This document shows positions 14,902-22,713 of a DNA stretch of 22,713 nucleotides, in pieces. The DNA lies in assembly GCA_016928975.1 (NCBI GenBank), contig JAFGJR010000292.1, positions 1 through 22,713 on the forward strand. Direction: 5' to 3'. Each line of letters opens with the position of its first letter. Position 1 is the stretch's first letter. Under the pieces are notes generated by a model. That model was not told the origin of the DNA. It ran no database searches and worked only from the letters and a program-made list of their open reading frames with translations. The position numbers and the translations under genes were made by a program. Source of the stretch: Sedimentisphaerales bacterium (GTDB lineage: Bacteria; Planctomycetota; Phycisphaerae; Sedimentisphaerales; SG8-4).

Positions 14902-16425
14902 TCACGGTTTTTCGCACGCGCCCACGGCGGGCCTCGTGTCCCCGGGCACTCGATTGCCCCAGAAGTCCCTGCCGCCGTTGTCTTGTATGAGCATTCCCGC
15001 TTTCACGCACGGCGAGTCTGCCGTCAGCCTGCACACAGCCATGCGGGTGAGCCTTGTCGGGTCCGTCGGCAGCGTCGCAGGGGTCATTCTCAGTCTGGGA
15101 TCGATGCATTTGCCGACGATCCGGCCACCGATGGTCTCCTGGCCCGTTGCCTCCGCCCACTCGTCAAGAGTGGCGCGTCCGTCGAATGACAGGGCCTTGC
15201 CGTCCGCCGACCAGTAGACGTTGTTCTCAAATCTGCCTCTTTGAGTTTCCCCGGCAACCACATCGCCTGTGCAGATGAAGACATTGTTGCGAAACACGAC
15301 GCCGGGCATGGGCAAGCCGCCGAATCCGACAGCCGAGCCGTTGCTGTTGTACACGGTGTTGTTATAGACCTGGCAATCAGAGGCGTTTGAAGCGGCGGAG
15401 AACACGTCGATGCCGCTTCGCCGGTTGTTCTTGACCCCATCGTTGTGGCTGACGTTGTAGCGGATCACGTTGTTCTTGAAGTCCGGGGCGCCGGGATACT
15501 GACAGAGGAAATACCCAGGGCCATCGTTGTTGTACGAGAGGTTGTACTGAAGGAAGGAGTCTGTCACGCCGCCGTCGAGATCAAACCCGCCGCCGTCATC
15601 GCCCGGGCTCTTGTTGTCGTGCGAGATACAGAACTGGATCGTGACGCGGTCGGCGTTCCACGCCCAGATGCCGACGGGCCCGTTGCCTTTGCGGGGCATG
15701 TCCCAGCCGTTATTGGAGGCTTCACAATACTCGATGATCGCCTCGCTCACGTTGCCGACCACGATCCCATTGCCGCTGTGGTTCGTCACGTTGGAGGGGT
15801 CGCCCGGATTGTTGTCGGCGACGCAATAGTCGATTCGCAGATGCGATGATGGCTGGTCATGGCCCACGCTGATTCCGGCAGAGCCGTTCTCGTGAGCATA
15901 TGCGTTAGTGATCCGGGCGTCACGAACGCCGTCCAGCCGCACTCCGCTGCCTCGGAACCCGCTGACTTCGATGCTGTTGATTTCCAGGCCCTGTGAACCG
16001 GTGACGTATACTCCGTCCTCCGTGTTGCCCTCCTTGCGTCCCGAACCGGCAAAGCCGAGATTCTCCACGACGAGGCTGTCACAGCCCTCTGCTCGCAGGC
16101 TGCTGCCGTTGCCGCCATCAATGATCGCCCGGCCCTTGCCGTAGCAGGTCACGATGAGTTTCCTGGTGGGCGTCCCGCTATCATCTCGGCCGAGGGTGAT
16201 CGTGCCGGCGAACCGTTGGCCTGCGCGAAACTGAACGCAGTCGCCCGGTCCTAAATCGGTGACGTTGACTTTCTCGATGCTCTGCCAGGGCCGCCCTCGC
16301 GTTCCCGGATTCGAGTCACTGCCTGTTGGGCTGACGTAATAATGTCGCGAGTAGACAGGAGCCGGGTTAAGGGACCACAACAACAAACTGCATAGTGGTG
16401 CCAGACAAACTCGTGCCGTCATCAT
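14902..16425 (-). CDS. Secreted right-handed parallel beta-helix protein (lyase-like)
   Basis: A 507-residue protein if it starts at ATG 16425, which has AGAAGG nine bases upstream. An ATG at 16434 abuts that ribosome site and is less likely; ATG 16422 is also possible. The signal peptide ends near VYS, before RHYYVSPTGSDSNPGT, the usual opening of DUF1565/PL9-like beta-helix proteins. About residues 100-420 contain repeated coils with Asn ladders and turns (for example NNGWDM, SHDNKS, SYNNDG, YNNTVYNSNGSA). The fold is typical of pectate or other polysaccharide lyases and of some glycan-binding proteins. I cannot point to catalytic residues. It sits between the Ntn hydrolase and the GH42 gene with 18-base gaps. 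Confidence 0.82.
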   Translation of the reverse strand: MMTARVCLAPLCSLLLWSLNPAPVYSRHYYVSPTGSDSNPGTRGRPWQSIEKVNVTDLGPGDCVQFRAGQRFAGTITLGRDDSGTPTRKLIVTCYGKGRAIIDGGNGSSLRAEGCDSLVVENLGFAGSGRKEGNTEDGVYVTGSQGLEINSIEVSGFRGSGVRLDGVRDARITNAYAHENGSAGISVGHDQPSSHLRIDYCVADNNPGDPSNVTNHSGNGIVVGNVSEAIIEYCEASNNGWDMPRKGNGPVGIWAWNADRVTIQFCISHDNKSPGDDGGGFDLDGGVTDSFLQYNLSYNNDGPGYFLCQYPGAPDFKNNVIRYNVSHNDGVKNNRRSGIDVFSAASNASDCQVYNNTVYNSNGSAVGFGGLPMPGVVFRNNVFICTGDVVAGETQRGRFENNVYWSADGKALSFDGRATLDEWAEATGQETIGGRIVGKCIDPRLRMTPATLPTDPTRLTRMAVCRLTADSPCVKAGMLIQDNGGRDFWGNRVPGDTRPAVGACEKP

Positions 16426-16443
16426 CCGGGCCATCCTTCTGCA

Positions 16444-17874
16444 TCATCGAATGCGCGGACTGCCGTTGGTCTGTTCGGGGGGGACGAGGGTCCACGGCTT
16501 TGGCGGCAGGTCCGGCAGGTAGCCTTGAAGCCACTCGTACTGAGGGTGCTTCTCAATGAACTCGGCGGCGTTGAAGCCGGTGTCGCAGGAGCCGCCCCAT
16601 TTGGCCCAGAGCCGCCAGGCTTTGGCCATATCGGAGTCCACGACCTTGCCGTCGAACGCGCCCGCTGGGCGGAAGGCTCGCGTCGCGCCGGGCACGCTGG
16701 CGTCGTCCAGCTCGGCATGCCCACAGATGGTCCGGCTGCTGGGCTGCTCCTTCTGCAGGTACGTGTCGTAGTGATCCGCCAGCATCTGCCTGGCGAGCGA
16801 GGCGTCGATTCGCCCATAGTGCTCCTTCATCAACTGGTTCCATCGTACGCGACGCGCCACGCAGGCGTCCCGGATGTCGTCCCACGTGGCGTCGGTCTCC
16901 AGCCTCAGAATCTGCATGTTCGCCGTGACGTTCGAGCCGGCGAAGTAGCCGTTCTTCTTCTTCTCCAGGCTGTGATACTTCAAGCCGAGATCCAGGCACG
17001 CGATCTCGCCGGTGTTGATATCGCCGAGCAGCCAGGAGTTGGCGTAGGCGCCGCTGTTGCCTTTGACCAGGATATCGGCCCACTGGTCGATGCTGTTGGC
17101 GTATTGCATCGCCTTGCGCGCCCGGACGAACACAGGGGTCTTGCGGGCGTCGAAGCCCCGAAAGTCGCCGATCGTCGTTTCCGTGCCGAGGATCCCCGCG
17201 CCGGTAATGAAGAAATCCGTCGCGCTGTAGATGCAGGGACCCCAGGTCTGCATCAGAATGCGGTGGCCGCTTTGCGCGACGATATCCAGGATGATGTTGG
17301 CGGATTTGCCCAGCGCATAGGGACACCAGGAATTGTGCGCCATGACGATCTTGCCGCCGGCAGTGGCGTCGCCGGTGGCGATGAAGGCGCTACAACCCGG
17401 GTGGTCGTCCCTGAGCCGCTGGCGCTGCATGGGCCACCAGTACCAGAACAGATCGATGAAGCCATTCATGTACAGAATCTGCTCGTAGCTGACCTCTTTG
17501 CCTGCGTTGTGCATCCCGGCGGCGATGCCTCTCATCTCCTGGGCGTATTCGGCCGGGATTTTGTCCTTGAACAGCCGACGGGCGGTGCGCACGAAATAGT
17601 CCAAATTCTGGCCAGTCTCGAATTCCTGCGTGTAGGCCAGCGTGCGCAGGAATTCATCGATCTCGTTGGCGGTCAGGTAGCCTCGCTGGAAGCCTCGTTC
17701 GAAGGGCTCGCCCTCGGTGTGAAGGAAGATCCAGCCGTTGATGTCCTGGCGATGGCCTTTGGCCAGCCACTGCTCCTGTTGCTGCGGAGTCGACGAGACC
17801 TCCGTCGTTCGGCACGAGACGAGGCAACCTGTCGAAACGACCATGACGCAGCATGCGACGAGTCTCTTGTACAT
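16444..17874 (-). CDS. Lipoprotein Ntn hydrolase, C45 acyltransferase/phospholipase B-like
   Basis: A 476-residue protein starting at ATG 17874, with GGAG five bases upstream; a slightly longer start (ATG 17892) is possible. The N-terminus MYKRLVACCVMVVSTGCLVSC carries a lipobox (LVSC), so it is probably a lipoprotein outside the cytoplasmic membrane. The ERGFQRGYLT stretch, GIAAGMHNAGKEVSYEQILYM and DHPGCSAFIATGDATAGGKI are typical of the C45/phospholipase B-like Ntn family. Cys161 in PGCS is the expected nucleophile, exposed after self-cleavage. Family members cleave or transfer acyl groups from amides such as penicillins, acylated amino acids or lipids. The substrate here is unknown. It is the second gene of the operon, 20 bases after the S9 gene. 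Confidence 0.82.
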   Translation of the reverse strand: MYKRLVACCVMVVSTGCLVSCRTTEVSSTPQQQEQWLAKGHRQDINGWIFLHTEGEPFERGFQRGYLTANEIDEFLRTLAYTQEFETGQNLDYFVRTARRLFKDKIPAEYAQEMRGIAAGMHNAGKEVSYEQILYMNGFIDLFWYWWPMQRQRLRDDHPGCSAFIATGDATAGGKIVMAHNSWCPYALGKSANIILDIVAQSGHRILMQTWGPCIYSATDFFITGAGILGTETTIGDFRGFDARKTPVFVRARKAMQYANSIDQWADILVKGNSGAYANSWLLGDINTGEIACLDLGLKYHSLEKKKNGYFAGSNVTANMQILRLETDATWDDIRDACVARRVRWNQLMKEHYGRIDASLARQMLADHYDTYLQKEQPSSRTICGHAELDDASVPGATRAFRPAGAFDGKVVDSDMAKAWRLWAKWGGSCDTGFNAAEFIEKHPQYEWLQGYLPDLPPKPWTLVPPEQTNGSPRIR

Positions 17875-17894
17875 TGTGTCTCCATTCTCCATCG

Positions 17895-20201
17895 TTACGG
17901 ATTCGCGGGATTCGAGTCCACGGCGTTGCGGTCGGGTGGCTCTTTGCCGAGCAGATGGCGCACGAAGAAATCCTCCATTCGCCGCTGGCCGTAGGCGCCG
18001 CCCATGCCGTGGCCGCCGCCGGGGATCACGAGCAGATCGAAATCCTTGCCGGCCTTGACCAGCGCGTCGACAAATCGCATCGTCGATTCCGGCGGGACGT
18101 TGTTGTCCATCTCCCCGACGATCAGAAACAGCTTGCCTCGCAGCCGCTGGGCGTTTTCGATGTTCGAGCATTCTGCGTAGCAGGGTCCGACCGGATAGCC
18201 CATCCACTGTTCGTTCCACGAGGCCTTGTCCATTCGATTGTCGTGGCAGCCGCACGAAGCGACGGCGACCTTGTAGAACTCCGGGTGGAACAGCACGGCG
18301 CCGGCCGCACTCTGGCCGCCGGCGGAGTTCCCGTAGACTCCCACGCGGCTGATGTCGTAGTACGCGTATTTCTTCGCAACCGCCTGGTGCCAGAGGATTC
18401 GATCCGGAAATCCGGCGTCTTTGAGATTGTGCCAGCAGACGTCGTGGAAGGCCTTGGAGCGGTTTGCCGTGCCCATTCCATCCACCTGCACCACGATGAA
18501 GCCCAGATCCGTCAGTGATGAGAACTGGCGCCATGGACTGAAGCTCTTGGGCACATAGGAGCTTTGCGGCCCGGCATAGATGTACTCGATGACCGGGTAC
18601 TCCTTCGTCGGGTCCAGGTCCTTCGGTCGGCAAATGATGCCCCAGATGTCGGTCTTGCCGTCGCGGCCCTTGGCTACGAACACCTCCGGCGGGATCCACC
18701 CTTTGGCGGTCAGCTCGCTGATGTCTGCTTTCTCCAGGGGACAGATCAGCGTACCGTCCGAGGCGCGGCGCAACGTGTGCACCGGCGGCGCATCCACCCG
18801 GCTGTAGGTGTCAATCAGGTAGCGACGGTCCGGCGAGTACTGGATCGTGTGATTGCCGTTGCCCTCCGTCAGGGCTACCAGTCCGGACCCGTCGAAGTCG
18901 ACGCGGTAGTAGTGGAGGAAATACGGGTCTTGATCCGTGTTCTTGCCACCGGCGGAGAACCAGATCTGACGCGTATCCTCGTCAATGCGGTCGATCCCTC
19001 GCAGGACCCACTCGCCTTTTGTGATCGCAGTGCAAAGGCCGGGCTTCGCGGCATCGACGAGGTAGAGATGCCGCCAGCCGTCACGCTCGGAGACGCAGAT
19101 GACTTCATCGGTCTTGTCCAGCCAGTTGACCCTCTCCAATCTGAGGTTCTCCGTGTGCGCAGTCCAGATGAACGTCTCGGTCTTCTCCTCCAGCAGGTTT
19201 CGCACCTCGCCTGTGTGCACATCCACCTGGATCAATCGCAATCGCTGGTGGCCGCGATCCTCCTGCTCGTAGCCGAAGCGGCAACCGTCAAGGCTCCAGT
19301 GGATGCGCGGCGTCTCCCACTCGTGCTCGAACCGGTCCACTGCCGGCCTGGTCTGCTTGCGGCTGGTCACATCAAAGAGATTCAGCTCATAGAGAGCAAA
19401 CTTGTCACCCGGCAACGCGTACGGCCGCTTCTCCAGCACGGCCCGGCCGCCACCTGGAGGGGACGAACGAATTAGACAGACCTCTTTGCGGTCGCCGGGC
19501 TCCACGCGCCAAGCGACAAGCACCGTCGAATCGGGCGACCACTGAAGCCGGCTGTAGGCGTTGCCCTCCTCGCCGTCGGTGCTGAGCGGGGTCGTTTCGT
19601 TGGAGTCCCTGGCACGGAGAAACACATTGTTGTCCTCAATCAGTGCCGTCCACTTGCCATCGGGTGAATCCGGAGATGCGTTGCGGTCCCGCCTGCCTGC
19701 GCGTCCGCGTCGTCCGAACGGCGAGTTCCTCGAATCCTGATCGGGCGACGGAGGTGACGCGGTGTCTGTCTTGGCGCATGCGTAGGTCGCGAGGTCGCAC
19801 GTCCAGCCGGTCTCCTCCACGGTGAACCGGACCGACCTGGCGTCATCGGTGAATTCGATATTGTTGAATGGCAACTGATTCGCCTGGTACTCGGTTCCCG
19901 CGGCCTTGGAGAGAGCGGCGGCCAGCCTCGGGTGGTCAAAAGCCGCCTGCCGTGTCCCTTGCTCGGCATCGACCAGGATGAACTCCTTCGTGTTGCCGCT
20001 CAGGTCGTTACGATACCAGAAGCTCTTGTTGTCGGCGAGCCAGTGCGGCGTGATCTGGCCCTTGTAGTACCCCTCCACCCTGCGCGGCGGCCCGAACCGG
20101 GGTTGGGCAGATACATGAGGGGCATTCAAGGTCTGCACGAAGGTGATCGCCATGCACAGAATGCTGAGTTTCCCTGCTGCTGCGCGGGTAGCTCTCATCA
20201 T
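17895..20201 (-). CDS. DPP-IV-like S9 serine peptidase lacking the Glu-Glu motif
   Basis: A 768-residue exported protein. ATG 20201 has GGAG eight bases upstream, and the signal peptide ends near HVSA (residue 32). Residues about 110-530 form the propeller; residues 560-760 are the peptidase domain, with Ser626 in GNSAGGQS, Asp699 in GEMDNN and His731 in GGGHGMG. An Arg/Gly/Ser-rich linker (residues about 155-190, containing GRRGRAGRRDR) interrupts the propeller just before SPDGKW. The WVYEEE motif of the neighbour S9 protein is absent, so true dipeptidyl peptidase specificity is doubtful. It is the first gene of the leftward operon and is divergent from the GLUG-repeat gene. A TATCAT (20250 to 20245, minus strand) could be its -10 element, but no good -35 accompanies it. 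Confidence 0.9.
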   Translation of the reverse strand: MMRATRAAAGKLSILCMAITFVQTLNAPHVSAQPRFGPPRRVEGYYKGQITPHWLADNKSFWYRNDLSGNTKEFILVDAEQGTRQAAFDHPRLAAALSKAAGTEYQANQLPFNNIEFTDDARSVRFTVEETGWTCDLATYACAKTDTASPPSPDQDSRNSPFGRRGRAGRRDRNASPDSPDGKWTALIEDNNVFLRARDSNETTPLSTDGEEGNAYSRLQWSPDSTVLVAWRVEPGDRKEVCLIRSSPPGGGRAVLEKRPYALPGDKFALYELNLFDVTSRKQTRPAVDRFEHEWETPRIHWSLDGCRFGYEQEDRGHQRLRLIQVDVHTGEVRNLLEEKTETFIWTAHTENLRLERVNWLDKTDEVICVSERDGWRHLYLVDAAKPGLCTAITKGEWVLRGIDRIDEDTRQIWFSAGGKNTDQDPYFLHYYRVDFDGSGLVALTEGNGNHTIQYSPDRRYLIDTYSRVDAPPVHTLRRASDGTLICPLEKADISELTAKGWIPPEVFVAKGRDGKTDIWGIICRPKDLDPTKEYPVIEYIYAGPQSSYVPKSFSPWRQFSSLTDLGFIVVQVDGMGTANRSKAFHDVCWHNLKDAGFPDRILWHQAVAKKYAYYDISRVGVYGNSAGGQSAAGAVLFHPEFYKVAVASCGCHDNRMDKASWNEQWMGYPVGPCYAECSNIENAQRLRGKLFLIVGEMDNNVPPESTMRFVDALVKAGKDFDLLVIPGGGHGMGGAYGQRRMEDFFVRHLLGKEPPDRNAVDSNPANP

Positions 20202-20312
20202 TGTCTGTTCTCCATCAGGCTCTATTGGCGGACTGTTGCTCCACATGATACCAGATCGACTCACGCAATGCCATCCAGTGACACACCCCTCGGTGCCACC
20301 AAAAGCAAACAC

Positions 20313-20326
20313 CCGTCCTCGGACGG
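20313..20326. promoter_or_regulatory. Palindrome upstream of the GLUG-gene promoter
   Basis: CCGTCC (20313-20318) and GGACGG (20321-20326) are perfect inverted copies separated by two bases. The site ends nine bases before the putative -35 element of the GLUG gene, a fitting place for an activator or repressor. No regulator gene is present in the window. Confidence 0.3.
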
Positions 20327-20334
20327 AAATTCCA

Positions 20335-20363
20335 TTGCGATCTATCGGGAAATGTGGTATAGT
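20335..20363 (+). promoter_or_regulatory. Putative sigma-70-type promoter of the GLUG-repeat gene
   Basis: TTGCGA (20335-20340, four of six consensus bases) and TATAGT (20358-20363, five of six) are separated by 17 bases. Transcription would start near 20370, leaving a leader of about 64 bases that ends with GGAGG at 20423-20427, six bases before ATG 20434. This is the best promoter-like sequence I found in the window. Confidence 0.5.
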
Positions 20364-20433
20364 AACTGCACTGAGACAGGATCAGGCAGGGTGGCCTATG
20401 GCCACCGTTCATCCACCGAATCGGAGGTACGTT

Positions 20434-22713
20434 ATGGTTGCTCGATGCACATCCTGGGCGTATGTCGCGGCGGTCCTTCTCCTGACAGGCGTTTCCACCG
20501 CCCCGGCCAAATACAGCGGCGGGACGGGCGAGCCGAACGATCCGTACCAGATCGCCACGGCCGCCGATCTGATCGCCCTCGGCGAAACGCCCGCAGACTA
20601 CGGCAAGCACTTCATCCTGACCGCCGACCTCGACCTGGACCCCAACCTGCCCGGCCGAAAGGTCTTCAACAAGGCGGTCATCGCAGGGGATCGGTACAAT
20701 GCCTCCTTTGCGGGTGTATTCGATGGGAGTGGTCATACCATCCGCCATCTGACGATTGTCTCTTGGAGCCGTGATAATGGGCTATTTGGCGTATTGGAGT
20801 CAGGTGCGCTGGTCAAGGATACGAACATGGTAGATGTCGACATAAGAGATAGAGGCGCAGATCAGTATGGATTCTATGCCACCGGCGGGCTCGCGAGCCG
20901 AAACTATGGCAGTGTAAACCGGTGCTGCAGCACTGGTTCAATCCACGGACCGGGTAAAACTGGCGGGCTGGTTGGAGACAATAGAGGCACTATGTTCCGG
21001 TGCTACAGCACCGCTTCGACCGACGGGCCGTACCATACCGGCGGGCTGGTCGGAGACAATTTCGGCGCGGTGATCAACTGCAACGCCACCGGGGTAACTG
21101 TAGCCGGTGGAATCGACCCGAAAGGGAGGGCGCGCACTGGAGCCGCGGGCGGGCTGGTGGGCTGCAACGATGGCGGTGCTATATCAGGCTGCTACAGCAC
21201 TGGCGACGTTCATCAGGCATTGGAAGCGGGTGGGCTGATAGGATGGAATCGTGGCATTGTAGCTAATTCCTACAGTAACGCTGCTGTGAAAGGCGATGTT
21301 GCTGGCGGATTGGTGGGACAGAACGATGGGCACGTGGCCCATTGCTACACCACTGGCACAGTCATCGGCATCTACGCCGGTGGCCTTGCGGGGCGAAACT
21401 GCCAACTTGGCACAGTGCACAACAGCTTCTGGGATATCGAGACCTCAGGCCAGACCAAGAGTTGCGGCGGCACAGGCAAGACCACTGCCGAGATGAAGGA
21501 CATCCGCACCTATCAGGATGCCGGGTGGGACTTCACCGGCAAGACTGAGGATGGAACATCGGACTTCTGGCAGATGGCGGATGGAGAGTATCCTGACTTG
21601 GTGGCGTGTGACGGCTTCGTCGCGCCCCAATTGCAGGGCCTCGGCACGCGTGAGAAACCCTACCTGATCTCGAATGCCCGAGAGCTTGGAGCGGTTGTTC
21701 ATTGCAATCCTTCTGGCGCCTACCGGCTGACGGCGTCCATAGATCTTAATGGCATCCGCTGGGGTACGGCTGTCATCCCAGCGTTTGGGGGCACATTTGA
21801 CGGCGCCGATCACACGATCTCTCATCTGCTGATCCGGGGCGGCGGTTATCTGGGCCTTTTCGGCTGGGTCAAATCCGGCGCAGACATTAGGAGACTCAGG
21901 ATCGAAGACGCGAACGTAGTCGCCTTGTATGGGCGCGTTGGAGGACTGGCAGGACTCAACGGCGGCGCCATCACCCAATGTGGCAGTGATGCCAACGTCA
22001 CGACCATAGGCGATACGGTCTCCTATGCCGGTGGGTTGGTGGGACGCAACTACGGCACCCTGACCCAATGCTACAGCGCCGGTGAGGTCCACGCCGTCCG
22101 CACTGTCGGCGGGCTCGTGGGAGCTAACGAGAGGACCGTTTCGGTACCAGGTTCGCTCAAAGTCGAGATTAGCAACTGTTATTCGACCGCGAGTGTAGAA
22201 GGTTGTCTTGGTGTCGGAGGGCTGGTGGGTGACAACGGGGGTGCTATAGAGTACTGTTACAGCACCGGTTGTTTCACGCCCGGTTGTCACAGCCCGAGAA
22301 AGCCGAACTGTGCCGGTGCGCTTGTAGGCTATCCAAGATATGAGAGCCGCGTATGGTCCTCTTTCTGGGATGTGAACACATCGGGCCCATTGGATGATAC
22401 GTATCAGGAACAGGCGCCATCCTACGCGCGTGGCATAGGTCTGTCTACTCGTGCGATGCAGTCGGTCTCGACTTACCGGCATAATAGGTGGGACTTTGCG
22501 GGCGAGGTGGCCAATGGCCCCGAGGACATCTGGAAGATAGCCGAAGGGTTGGATTATCCCCGCCTCTGGTGGGAACCGTATGATGGACGGGTCACGGTGG
22601 TGCTGGGCCAGATATTTTCCGTTACGCTCGAATCGAATCCCAGTACGGGGTATCGATGGGAATGGGTGGATCACCAGGACTCCATCGTGGAGCAGATGGG
22701 CCAGGCACAGTTC
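20434..22713 (+). CDS. Secreted GLUG-repeat protein with chagasin-like (I42) inhibitor domain (3' end outside window)
   Basis: Frame open for 760 codons to the window end. The start is fixed by GGAGG six bases upstream and a signal peptide ending near TAPA (residue 25). Two beta-helix-like modules follow, each opening with a 'GTGEPNDPYQIATAADL'-type motif. GGLVGxNxG (GLUG) motifs begin at residues 151, 177, 203, 239, 266, 291 and 316, and again at 503, 533, 559, 595 and 628, each usually followed by CYSTG. Each module closes with a FWDIETSG/FWDVNTSG linker. From about residue 715 the sequence VTVVLGQIFSVTLESN, then NPSTGYRW (735-742), matches the chagasin/I42 cysteine-peptidase-inhibitor signature; the domain is cut by the window end. 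Probably surface or secreted. Codons such as ATA and AGA are more frequent than in the neighbours. Confidence 0.88.
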   Translation, partial: MVARCTSWAYVAAVLLLTGVSTAPAKYSGGTGEPNDPYQIATAADLIALGETPADYGKHFILTADLDLDPNLPGRKVFNKAVIAGDRYNASFAGVFDGSGHTIRHLTIVSWSRDNGLFGVLESGALVKDTNMVDVDIRDRGADQYGFYATGGLASRNYGSVNRCCSTGSIHGPGKTGGLVGDNRGTMFRCYSTASTDGPYHTGGLVGDNFGAVINCNATGVTVAGGIDPKGRARTGAAGGLVGCNDGGAISGCYSTGDVHQALEAGGLIGWNRGIVANSYSNAAVKGDVAGGLVGQNDGHVAHCYTTGTVIGIYAGGLAGRNCQLGTVHNSFWDIETSGQTKSCGGTGKTTAEMKDIRTYQDAGWDFTGKTEDGTSDFWQMADGEYPDLVACDGFVAPQLQGLGTREKPYLISNARELGAVVHCNPSGAYRLTASIDLNGIRWGTAVIPAFGGTFDGADHTISHLLIRGGGYLGLFGWVKSGADIRRLRIEDANVVALYGRVGGLAGLNGGAITQCGSDANVTTIGDTVSYAGGLVGRNYGTLTQCYSAGEVHAVRTVGGLVGANERTVSVPGSLKVEISNCYSTASVEGCLGVGGLVGDNGGAIEYCYSTGCFTPGCHSPRKPNCAGALVGYPRYESRVWSSFWDVNTSGPLDDTYQEQAPSYARGIGLSTRAMQSVSTYRHNRWDFAGEVANGPEDIWKIAEGLDYPRLWWEPYDGRVTVVLGQIFSVTLESNPSTGYRWEWVDHQDSIVEQMGQAQF
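20884..22330 (+). repeat. GLUG-encoding degenerate tandem repeats
   Basis: The GGCGGGCTGGTG-like unit recurs at 20884, 20962, 21040, 21148, 21229, 21304 and 21379, with steps of 78, 78, 108, 81, 75 and 75 bases. It recurs again at 21940, 22030, 22108, 22216 and 22315. The repeats are diverged at the DNA level and are best read as protein repeats forming coils of a beta-helix rather than as a recent DNA expansion. Confidence 0.75.

Noticed and set aside
13931..15160. Minus-strand open frame (409 codons) running through the GH42 and beta-helix genes in another frame
   Set aside because: It crosses the boundary of two well-supported genes, is Arg/Pro-rich and lacks family motifs.
17875..18699. 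Upstream extension of the Ntn hydrolase frame to a 751-codon protein
   Set aside because: The added part lies antiphase within the S9 gene; a lipoprotein signal and ribosome site fix the start at 17874.
20202..20312. Longer start for the second S9 peptidase
   Set aside because: The extension would bury the signal peptide and lacks a ribosome site; GGAG precedes ATG 20201.
20884..21400. Regularly spaced repeats that might suggest a CRISPR array or minisatellite
   Set aside because: The repeats are in frame, diverged at the DNA level, and encode GLUG motifs of one long protein; unit lengths vary from 75 to 108 bases.
21445..22674. Minus-strand open frame (409 codons) opposite the GLUG-repeat gene
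   Set aside because: The plus strand shows a signal peptide, regular GLUG motifs and an I42 signature; the opposite frame has no recognisable motif.

Overview
The window is a G+C-rich bacterial chromosome segment with thirteen protein-coding genes, most of them exported enzymes. The gene content points to a Planctomycetota bacterium, probably class Phycisphaerae (Sedimentisphaerales-like). Pointers are a short pseudopilin-like protein, a membrane-anchored DUF362 protein beside a UroD-like protein, DUF3472, DPP-IV-like peptidases with an Arg-rich insert, and a large GLUG-repeat protein with the 'FWDIETSG ... GGTGKTTAEM' linker that I associate with this group. The taxonomic call is an inference from memory. 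No rRNA or tRNA gene was seen.

Left edge (1-1243): the end of a 'mobile mystery protein A' gene overlaps a 'mobile mystery protein B' (Fic) gene. This looks like a mobile HTH-antitoxin/Fic-toxin pair. It is followed by a gene-free stretch with a short tandem repeat and a REP-like motif.

1243-6327: a pseudopilin-like protein with an Ig/cadherin-like tail; a two-gene leftward operon (DUF5077-DUF3472 secreted protein, then a NagX/HGSNAT-like membrane acyltransferase); and, divergent from it, a secreted clan GH-A glycoside hydrolase with a C-terminal Ig-like domain. Strong hairpins lie between the convergent gene ends.

6468-12797: a leftward, translationally coupled DUF362/UroD-like pair, and a divergent rightward operon of a secreted CE1-type esterase plus a DPP-IV-like S9 peptidase.

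12784-20201: a tight leftward operon of four exported proteins (gaps 18-20 nt): an S9 peptidase, a lipoprotein Ntn/C45-PLB-like hydrolase, a parallel beta-helix protein and a secreted GH42 beta-galactosidase. Divergent from it, from 20434 to the window end, is a GLUG-repeat protein that runs into a chagasin-like (I42) cysteine-peptidase-inhibitor domain.

Taken together the region reads as an extracytoplasmic glycan/glycoprotein degradation island: glycosidases, an esterase, a beta-helix (lyase-like) protein, two exopeptidase-like serine peptidases, an Ntn amidohydrolase-like protein and a surface protein carrying a protease inhibitor. No transporter, SusC/D pair or transcription factor is visible in the island. 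The shared substrate is an inference.
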